Positions 13,943-19,064 of a stretch of 19,064 bases of DNA are shown piece after piece. This DNA comes from a bacterium. GTDB lineage: Bacteria > Babelota > Babeliae > Babelales > RVW-14. The notes beneath the pieces are model-generated. The model had not been told where the DNA came from. It was given only the letters and a program-made list of their open reading frames with translations, and did not search any database. The translations under genes were made by a program, and so were the position numbers. Position 1 is the first letter of the stretch. Each line of letters opens with the position of its first letter. The stretch is from positions 1 through 19,064 of the forward strand of contig JAUIHA010000002.1 of assembly GCA_030432505.1 (NCBI GenBank), written 5' to 3'.

Positions 13943-14246
13943 AAAATTAATTTTCATCCTTACCCTTGTACAACTTTCAAATGTGTACGCTGGTGGTGGA
14001 GACTCGTTTGCCGGTGGGCTTGCAGGCGGAATGCTTGGTGGAATGGTAAGACCTCGTGAAGAAAGAACTGTTGTTGTCAAAGAAGGTAGTGAAGCACGCA
14101 ATAATGAGGAAGTGTATCGAACGCAACGCTTAGAAACCTTGAAAACTCACTTAGACGTGAAATTGATCACCTCCGAAGAGAAATCGACCGTTTACAACGT
14201 AGAGTTGACGATCTTGCGGCACGCGTTGGTAGTAGATAACAACTGA
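13926..14246 (+). CDS. Glycine-zipper protein with apparent frameshift in its coiled coil
   Basis: The start ATG at 13926 is set by AGAGGAG just upstream and by the signal peptide it begins (MTGAIKKLIFILTLVQLSNVYA|GG). Residues 24-41 repeat the zipper of the preceding gene (GGDSFAGGLAGGMLGGMV). The uninterrupted frame yields 106 residues with a nondescript C-terminus. A shift of -1 at the AAAA run 14142-14145 (after Lys73) instead gives NSLRREIDHLRREIDRLQ and onward, an excellent heptad coiled coil ending at TAA 14237-14239. The upstream paralogue has the same kind of Arg/Glu coil. I conclude that the real product uses the shifted frame, or did before a one-base deletion. The cause may be sequencing error, mutation or slippage. 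No transmembrane helix follows in either frame. A terminator follows at 14262. Confidence 0.7.
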   Translation: MTGAIKKLIFILTLVQLSNVYAGGGDSFAGGLAGGMLGGMVRPREERTVVVKEGSEARNNEEVYRTQRLETLKTHLDVKLITSEEKSTVYNVELTILRHALVVDNN

Positions 14247-14261
14247 ACTAAAAAAAATTAC

Positions 14262-14328
14262 AGCACTGATGTCCGGAAATAGAAAATGGTTATACCGCTT
14301 CTGTTTCAATTCATCAGTGCTTTTTTTT
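14262..14328 (+). terminator. Two-part hairpin terminator after the glycine-zipper pair
   Basis: AGCACTGATG (14262-14271) pairs perfectly with CATCAGTGCT (14312-14321). An inner GAAATAGAA / TTCTGTTTC stem (one mismatch) closes much of the long loop. A run of eight or more Ts follows the outer stem. Confidence 0.82.
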
Positions 14329-14367
14329 ATTTTCACTATTTCCTTTCTCTTATTATTTCGAGTAAGA

Positions 14368-14373
14368 TATACT
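14368..14373 (+). promoter_or_regulatory. Candidate -10 element upstream of the TrxB-Trx lipoprotein gene
   Basis: TATACT matches the -10 consensus at 5 of 6 positions and lies 44 bases before the start codon, just after a terminator. The matching -35 region is poor. Confidence 0.3.
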
Positions 14374-14417
14374 CCCCATTGAGTAGAGAAAACATTTAGA
14401 AACAGAGAGAGGAATTC

Positions 14418-15869
14418 ATGTATTTAAAAACTTATGCGTGCCTTACTACTGTTCTCATTTTCTTATCAGGATGCTATTCGGAAAAAAATTCACCTGACTA
14501 TAATGTTTCATCTCTCTCGTCTTTAAAAAATGTTTATCCGTGCATTGTTCTTGGCTCTGGAGCTGCAGGACTTACCGCGGCCAATTATCTTGCTCAAGCA
14601 AATATTCCCGTCACCCTCCTTGAAGGGAAAAAACCCGGCGGCGCCCTTGCACAGTCCGATTCTGTACGGAATTGGCCCGGCGTTATGAATGCGCCAGGAC
14701 ACGAAATTATTACAAGTTTAAGAAATCAGGCAGTAAAAAATGGAGCCAAAATCCACAAAGAACAATTAGTAAACGCAAATCTAACAACATGGCCTTTTGA
14801 ACTTCTACTCGAAAATGTGGAAACCCAAAAAACCAGAACCATTAAAACGCTTTCATGTGTTATTGCCATAGGAGCAAAACCAAATTATCTACACGTACCA
14901 GGAGAACAACAATACTGGGGTAAGGGTGTTTCAAACTGTGCTGTTTGTGATGGCGGCCTCTATAAAAATAAACATGTGGCAATCGTTGGTGGTGGAGACT
15001 CAGCAATTGAAGAAGCATCATATTTATCAGGCATCGCAAAGACCGTTGATATTTTTGTCCGCAAAGATCACTTCCGTGCAAAAGATATCAAAAAGCGTGA
15101 TGAGGTCGTTAATCGAGATAATGTACATGTTTTCTTTAATACTGAAGTTACCCAGATTAGTGGTGATAATAAAAAAATCACCAATCTTAAACTATTTAAT
15201 AATCGTGAAAATAAATATCGTAACATTTCAATAGATGGTCTGTTCCTGGCAATAGGAGCAACGCCAAACACACAACTGTTTAACAATCAGCTGAAGCTTG
15301 ACAATGCAGGCTATATAAAACTTTATCACGATCAAGAAACCTCGATCAAGGGGGTTTTTGCAGCAGGAGATATTTGTGACCCTGTATATAAACAAGCAGT
15401 CATTGCAGCAGGGCACGGCTGTATCGCAGCCCTTCAGGTACAGCACTTTTTACAGGATATAAACTACCAAGCACAAGGAGTATCGGTAAATAAGCAGGCT
15501 GAAGAAACAGAAGAACAAGAAATAAACTATATCGAAACAACCAGTACACAAGAATTCCACAAAGCACTCAACGCCTCCTCCTACCCTCTCGTTATTGATG
15601 TATCAGCTAATCTATGCATCAGCTGTAAAAATATGGAACCCATCTTTGAAAAGCTTGCTGATAAATTCAGAGGAAAAGTTAACTTTATGAAAGTTAATAT
15701 CAGTAACCCCGCTATTAATATCAGCAGAATCACATCACTGCTTGGCGGCAAAGACATCCTGAGTGTTCCAGTCTTTTTATTTATCAAGGGGAAAAAAGAA
15801 ATTGCTCGACTAGAAGGTGAAATACCTTTTGATAAATTTTCTCAAGAAATAGAGAAACTCCTACTCTAG
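14418..15869 (+). CDS. Lipoprotein thioredoxin reductase-thioredoxin fusion
   Basis: This 483-residue fusion joins an NADPH thioredoxin reductase (about 38-350) to a thioredoxin domain (about 370-483). The reductase has the FAD site GSGAAG (46-51), the redox pair CAVC (174-177), the NADPH site GGGDSA (191-196) and the second FAD motif AAGDIC (315-320). The thioredoxin domain has an atypical active site CISC (400-403) in place of CGPC, and a cis-Pro at SVPVF (Pro451). The N-terminus is a lipoprotein signal with lipobox LSGC (Cys19), so the protein should be lipid-anchored outside the cytosol. That is puzzling for an NADPH enzyme. TrxB-Trx fusions are known from other bacteria, but the lipobox is unusual. 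The ribosome binding site is GAGAGG. Together with the DsbD-like gene at 17610 it may form an envelope reducing system. Confidence 0.93.
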   Translation: MYLKTYACLTTVLIFLSGCYSEKNSPDYNVSSLSSLKNVYPCIVLGSGAAGLTAANYLAQANIPVTLLEGKKPGGALAQSDSVRNWPGVMNAPGHEIITSLRNQAVKNGAKIHKEQLVNANLTTWPFELLLENVETQKTRTIKTLSCVIAIGAKPNYLHVPGEQQYWGKGVSNCAVCDGGLYKNKHVAIVGGGDSAIEEASYLSGIAKTVDIFVRKDHFRAKDIKKRDEVVNRDNVHVFFNTEVTQISGDNKKITNLKLFNNRENKYRNISIDGLFLAIGATPNTQLFNNQLKLDNAGYIKLYHDQETSIKGVFAAGDICDPVYKQAVIAAGHGCIAALQVQHFLQDINYQAQGVSVNKQAEETEEQEINYIETTSTQEFHKALNASSYPLVIDVSANLCISCKNMEPIFEKLADKFRGKVNFMKVNISNPAINISRITSLLGGKDILSVPVFLFIKGKKEIARLEGEIPFDKFSQEIEKLLL

Positions 15870-15885
15870 CTAAATTGCCAAACCA

Positions 15886-15915
15886 TTGAAAATAGACTGA
15901 TAAAAAGCGTATTCT
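15886..15915 (+). promoter_or_regulatory. Candidate promoter for the Nudix gene
   Basis: TTGAAA (15886-15891) lies 18 bases from TATTCT (15910-15915), within the 83-base gap before the Nudix start at 15953. Confidence 0.4.
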
Positions 15916-15952
15916 AATCATAGACCACAAAATCTAATGATTGGGAGCAGGG

Positions 15953-16810
15953 ATGAAGCATTATATCAGGCAATTATTCAACAACATTACCGTATTTTTT
16001 TCTATTTCAATAACGTCTGTTATAGCAGCCATCATTGCACTTACCCTTATAACAACCAGCGTTTCCAGCAACATTGGACGTGGCGCAGGAGTTGTCCCTT
16101 ATGCAATCATCAAAGATGATTCAAATGAAAGAAGAATAGTTTTCTTATTAGCAAAAGATGCTCATAGACCATATTTCTCGGGTTTTGGAGGAAATGCCCA
16201 AGCAACAGAACTCTTTGAAGAAGCAGCTAGCCGCGAAGCACACGAAGAAACAATGGGGGTTTTGTCAGGAACACATGGAGATCCAAAAAATCCAGACCTT
16301 TATAAACACGGTGTAAATTTTTTCAAAAAAAGAATAGATCAACATCCAATTATGATTTTTCGAGAACTAGAAAGGAATTCTAGAGAGAAACAGAAGCAAA
16401 TATTTCGCTACGCTATGTATTTTATTGATGTATCAGATATTGTAAAAAAATATAAAGGACTCCAAAATATCACCTCTTCCTTGGATGCAACAAAAAATCG
16501 TTTAGCAAAAATAAAAAAATACCCATACGAATACCTCGAAAAAACAGAATTTAAATGGTTTTCCATCGGTAAAATTTGGCAGGATGTAAAAAAACTGTAC
16601 AAACATCAACCTTATACTGGTAAATTTTACTTTCAATTTCTCGCAGGCCTACGACATGGAGAAATAGCTATTAAAAAGGAAAATGGATATAAAACTATTA
16701 TAGAAAAGATAGGAACCGATCAAAAAAAATTCGAGCACTTCAAAGAAATTCTGATGAAAAAACTCTATAAAAAACGCAAACGTAGAAATAAACGAAAAAC
16801 AGGTAAATAG
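15953..16810 (+). CDS. Membrane-anchored Nudix hydrolase
   Basis: Nudix enzymes hydrolyse nucleoside diphosphates linked to another moiety (for example ADP-ribose, NAD derivatives, damaged NTPs). The ATG at 15953 is chosen because GGGAG lies 7 bases upstream. The 285-residue protein begins with a hydrophobic helix (about 11-34), an uncleaved anchor or poor signal peptide. The Nudix box follows at 80-103: Gly80, Glu86, then REAHEE (94-99) with the metal-binding glutamates, then TMGV. There is one extra residue between the EE pair and the Gly compared with the GX5EX7REUXEEXGU consensus. The C-terminal half is Lys-rich and ends in a very basic tail (KKRKRRNKRK). The substrate cannot be read from sequence. 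The next gene is a NADAR protein, which also belongs to ADP-ribose-related chemistry. Confidence 0.88.
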   Translation: MKHYIRQLFNNITVFFSISITSVIAAIIALTLITTSVSSNIGRGAGVVPYAIIKDDSNERRIVFLLAKDAHRPYFSGFGGNAQATELFEEAASREAHEETMGVLSGTHGDPKNPDLYKHGVNFFKKRIDQHPIMIFRELERNSREKQKQIFRYAMYFIDVSDIVKKYKGLQNITSSLDATKNRLAKIKKYPYEYLEKTEFKWFSIGKIWQDVKKLYKHQPYTGKFYFQFLAGLRHGEIAIKKENGYKTIIEKIGTDQKKFEHFKEILMKKLYKKRKRRNKRKTGK

Positions 16811-16828
16811 ATAAAACCATTAACCTTG

Positions 16829-16856
16829 TTGACTTATTACCTGCTCCTGATAGCAT
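16829..16856 (+). promoter_or_regulatory. Candidate promoter for the NADAR gene
   Basis: TTGACT (16829-16834) lies 16 bases from TAGCAT (16851-16856), about 36 bases before the start codon at 16893. The -35 box is good and the -10 box moderate. Confidence 0.35.
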
Positions 16857-16892
16857 CATTGAACATTTAATAACAAATAAACAGGAGCCGTA

Positions 16893-17507
16893 ATGTTCAA
16901 GCATTTTCTTTTATCTTCATTATTTTTAACATCTACAATCGCTTCCGCTAAAACCATTGAAATTCGAGAAAAAGGCGAAATCATTTATACCTATGACGAT
17001 AAGGCTCAACCCATTTATTTTTACGATCATGAAAAGCATAAAAAAAACTTTATGCTGACCAATTTCTATCCCGAACATCTAATCTACATTGAAAATAAAA
17101 AGTGGCCGACGACAGAACACTATTACCAAGCAAAAAAATTTCAAGACAAGCAAATCCAAGAAAAAATTAGAAATTTGGAAACACCCGATGATGCACGAGA
17201 CTATGCACACACTACAAAAGCAAAAAAAATCGTTCCAAAATCTTGGCACGTTAAACCCAAGAAAAGTGATGCTAGTGATTGGGATATCCCAAAAGTAAAA
17301 ATCATGTATAAAGCAAACCTTGCTAAATTTAAACAACATCAAACACTACGTAATTTTTTACTTCAAACAGGTAATGCGCCACTCGCAGAAGATTCTCAAC
17401 TTGATGAGACATGGGGAATAGGGGAAAAAGGCCACGGTAAAAATTTCATGGGCAAAATTCTTATGCGTGTTCGACACGAATTAAGAAAAAAATGCGTGTT
17501 ACCATAA
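16893..17507 (+). CDS. Exported NADAR (YbiA-like) family protein
   Basis: NADAR proteins are N-glycosidases. E. coli YbiA prevents build-up of riboflavin intermediates, and other members have been reported to remove ADP-ribose from guanine bases. The 204-residue product has a signal peptide (1-19, STIASA|KT) with an AGGAG ribosome binding site before ATG 16893. Core motifs are NFYPEHL (57-63), KWPTTEHYYQAKKFQD with the conserved Glu, a KKIVPKSWH segment with the conserved Trp, and DETWGIGEKGHGKNFMG with conserved Asp and Trp. From memory these line up with E. coli YbiA (WPTSEHYFQAQKF; DAYWGDGGHGKGKN). Family members are usually cytosolic, so the export signal is notable. It is adjacent to a membrane-anchored Nudix hydrolase; a joint role in breakdown of ADP-ribosyl compounds outside the cell is possible but unproven. 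Confidence 0.92.
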   Translation: MFKHFLLSSLFLTSTIASAKTIEIREKGEIIYTYDDKAQPIYFYDHEKHKKNFMLTNFYPEHLIYIENKKWPTTEHYYQAKKFQDKQIQEKIRNLETPDDARDYAHTTKAKKIVPKSWHVKPKKSDASDWDIPKVKIMYKANLAKFKQHQTLRNFLLQTGNAPLAEDSQLDETWGIGEKGHGKNFMGKILMRVRHELRKKCVLP

Positions 17508-17576
17508 TAATTCCCAAAACTTGAATTCTCTCTTTTTATTTATCTAGGCTGACAGTAGTAGAGAAGCCTAAATAAT

Positions 17577-17597
17577 AAAGCAGGAAAATCCTGTTTT
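17577..17597 (+). terminator. Small hairpin just upstream of the DsbD-like gene
   Basis: AAAGCAGGA pairs with TCCTGTTTT (one G-U) across AAA. The T-run is partly inside the stem and a GGGGG ribosome binding site follows at once. It may be a weak terminator for the NADAR gene or a translation-control hairpin for the next one. Confidence 0.35.
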
Positions 17598-17609
17598 GGG
17601 GGAATTATT

Positions 17610-18545
17610 ATGAAAAAAGCAAAATTATCTCTTACCGTTTTTATCACTACTATTCTCATTTGCGTCTTCACAACATTTGCGGAACGGGATGACATCAAGC
17701 CCGAACAAATACAACACCGGCTTCATGCCTCAAACAAAAAAGTCTCCAAACAAAAACCCATTAAAAAGAGAAAAAATATTGATGATATGCTGCAAGAAGC
17801 AGCCGACTCAGACCAGTCAGTTTTCTATCTTTTGTTATTAGCATTTATCGCAGGAATTCTAACAAGTTTAACGCCATGCGTATATCCAATGATTCCAATC
17901 ACTGTGGGAATTTTACAAACACAACAAACGAAATCTCTATATCAGAGCCTACTCGCCGCAGCTACATACGTTCTGGGAATATCTGTCGTATACGCATCTC
18001 TTGGCTATATCGCCGCGACCAGCTCTCTTATTTTTGGTCAGTGGATTTCAAGCCCCTGGGTAGTTGGCTTTATTGTTCTTTTCTTTTTATATCTAGCATT
18101 TTCAATGTTTGACTTTTATGAAATCTATACACCCGCTTTTTTACAAAAACAACGCGGAGAAGAAAAACCAGACTCACTTCTCAAAATTTTTATTTTTGGT
18201 CTCATCTCTGGCAGCGTTGCTTCCCCATGCCTAACACCCGCCCTTGCGGTACTTCTTGCCATTGTTGCCAAACAAGGAAATCCCATTATTGGATTTTTAA
18301 CATTATTTCTCTTTTCCATTGGAATGGGAATTTTACTCATTGTGGTTGGAACATTCTCCAGATCACTTGCTATGCTGCCACGTGCTGGTGCGTGGATGGA
18401 ACATATCAAAAGCCTTATGGGTTTTGCCTTGATAGCAACCAGTGTCTATTTCTTACAAACATTTATCACTCAAGCAGTAGCCAACATTTTATATGCAGCT
18501 ATTGCTGCAGTTGCCCTTGTCTATTTCTTTCTAAAAACACGATAA
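17610..18545 (+). CDS. Minimal DsbD/CcdA-type transmembrane thiol-disulfide transporter
   Basis: Proteins of this family carry electrons from cytosolic thioredoxin across the inner membrane to envelope thiol proteins. The 311-residue protein has an N-terminal hydrophobic signal (about 5-24) and a basic linker rich in Lys (about 40-60). About eight membrane helices follow from residue 70. The two reactive cysteines stand in canonical context: SLTPCVYPMIPI with Cys90 and GSVASPCLTPAL with Cys207, as in the DsbD beta domain. The N-terminal alpha domain and the C-terminal thioredoxin (gamma) domain of full DsbD are missing, so it needs separate partners. The lipoprotein TrxB-Trx encoded at 14418 is an obvious candidate. 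The ribosome binding site is GGGGG before ATG 17610. The gene ends 32 bases before a strong terminator. Confidence 0.92.
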   Translation: MKKAKLSLTVFITTILICVFTTFAERDDIKPEQIQHRLHASNKKVSKQKPIKKRKNIDDMLQEAADSDQSVFYLLLLAFIAGILTSLTPCVYPMIPITVGILQTQQTKSLYQSLLAAATYVLGISVVYASLGYIAATSSLIFGQWISSPWVVGFIVLFFLYLAFSMFDFYEIYTPAFLQKQRGEEKPDSLLKIFIFGLISGSVASPCLTPALAVLLAIVAKQGNPIIGFLTLFLFSIGMGILLIVVGTFSRSLAMLPRAGAWMEHIKSLMGFALIATSVYFLQTFITQAVANILYAAIAAVALVYFFLKTR

Positions 18546-18577
18546 TTCTCCCCCTATTCTCAAAAAATGTTATTTTT

Positions 18578-18619
18578 GGTAGGTTATCCTTTTATAATGC
18601 AGGATAACCTACCTTTTTT
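18578..18619 (+). terminator. Rho-independent terminator before ftsY, with TATAAT in the loop
   Basis: GGTAGGTTATCC (18578-18589) pairs perfectly with GGATAACCTACC (18602-18613), followed by TTTTTT. The 12-base loop contains a perfect TATAAT (18593-18598), about 40 bases before the ftsY start, which could double as its -10 box. The -35 region is poor. Confidence 0.85.
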
Positions 18620-18637
18620 AGTCTCAATAGGATGTTA

Positions 18638-19064
18638 ATGTTTAGTTTTATCAAAAACAAAATAAAGAAAGTCTACAGCGGTTTTACCAACAAAATCTCC
18701 TCACTCTTTACAGGAAGAACTGTTGATGATGCATTTATCAAGGAACTTTATGAACTCCTTCTCAGCGCTGACACTGGTGTAAAAACAACAAACCAAATTA
18801 TTGAAGAGCTCAAAAAACGCATCGCTAGTAAAAATATAGAAACGAGCGAACAAGTAAAAGATGACCTTGAAGGGATTCTCCTTGATATTTTGGATAAAAT
18901 AGAACGTCCAACAAAAATTCCTACCGTCCTCCTTATGGTTGGAATCAACGGTAGTGGTAAAACCACATTCCTCGGAAAACTTGCAAACCAAGCTCGATCT
19001 AACGGAAAAAAGATTCTTCTCGTTGCTGGTGATACCTTTAGAGCTGCCGCAACTCAGCAGCTTT
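18638..19064 (+). CDS. ftsY: Signal recognition particle receptor FtsY, 5' part (cut by window end)
   Basis: FtsY is the SRP receptor GTPase that docks ribosome-SRP complexes at the inner membrane. The frame opens at ATG 18638 with AGGA five bases upstream and runs to the window end (142 codons). Visible parts are a basic amphipathic start ([16 protein letters not shown]), suited to membrane contact, an N-domain helical bundle (about 20-90) with [11 protein letters not shown], and the beginning of the G domain. The latter has the P-loop [15 protein letters not shown] and the [13 protein letters not shown] motif typical of FtsY. The long acidic A-domain of E. coli FtsY is absent, as in many bacteria. 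FtsY rather than Ffh is favoured by the start sequence and GDTFRAAA motif. The 3' end is outside the window. Confidence 0.95.
   Translation, partial: MFSFIKNKIKKVYSGFTNKISSLFTGRTVDDAFIKELYELLLSADTGVKTTNQIIEELKKRIASKNIETSEQVKDDLEGILLDILDKIERPTKIPTVLLMVGINGSGKTTFLGKLANQARSNGKKILLVAGDTFRAAATQQL

Overview
The window is a low-GC, gene-dense bacterial segment with short intergenic gaps and no stretch over 300 bases without a gene. It has eukaryote-like enzymes and an unusually high share of proteins with N-terminal export signals. From this I infer a host-associated or intracellular Gram-negative-type bacterium, with Candidatus Dependentiae (TM6/Babeliae) as best guess. No rRNA or other taxonomic marker is present, so this is inference.

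Layout. 1-589: 3' end of an acidic coiled protein. 675-2754: sufB and a short sufD (Fe-S assembly), closed by a hairpin terminator. 2886-5052: three secreted proteins of no known family that look like divergent tandem paralogues (shared ILLRNG and VCD motifs). 5052-5735: pgeF/yfiH. 5818-8723: two coupled genes for exported homologues of eukaryotic group IV cytosolic phospholipase A2. 8839-11906: three polyamine genes (speD, a divergent speD-like gene, a double-domain spermidine synthase), each with a signal peptide. 11907-12111: terminator and palindromic repeats. 12112-13410 (minus strand): glyA. 13550-14246: two glycine-zipper/coiled-coil envelope proteins, the second apparently frameshifted. 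14418-15869: a lipoprotein thioredoxin reductase-thioredoxin fusion. 15953-16810: membrane-anchored Nudix hydrolase. 16893-17507: exported NADAR (YbiA-like) protein. 17610-18545: short DsbD/CcdA-type electron transporter. 18638-end: 5' part of ftsY.

The unifying theme is that enzyme families normally found in the cytosol (SpeD, SpeE, cPLA2, TrxB, Nudix, NADAR) carry signal peptides, a lipobox or an N-terminal membrane anchor. Their housekeeping neighbours SufB, SufD, PgeF, GlyA and FtsY do not. The most striking unit is a possible exported polyamine pathway: a pyruvoyl decarboxylase paralogue, AdoMet decarboxylase and a tandem spermidine synthase encoded consecutively. A second possible unit is an envelope redox chain made of the TrxB-Trx lipoprotein and the minimal DsbD. 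Whether these enzymes act in the periplasm, on the surface or in a host cannot be decided from sequence.
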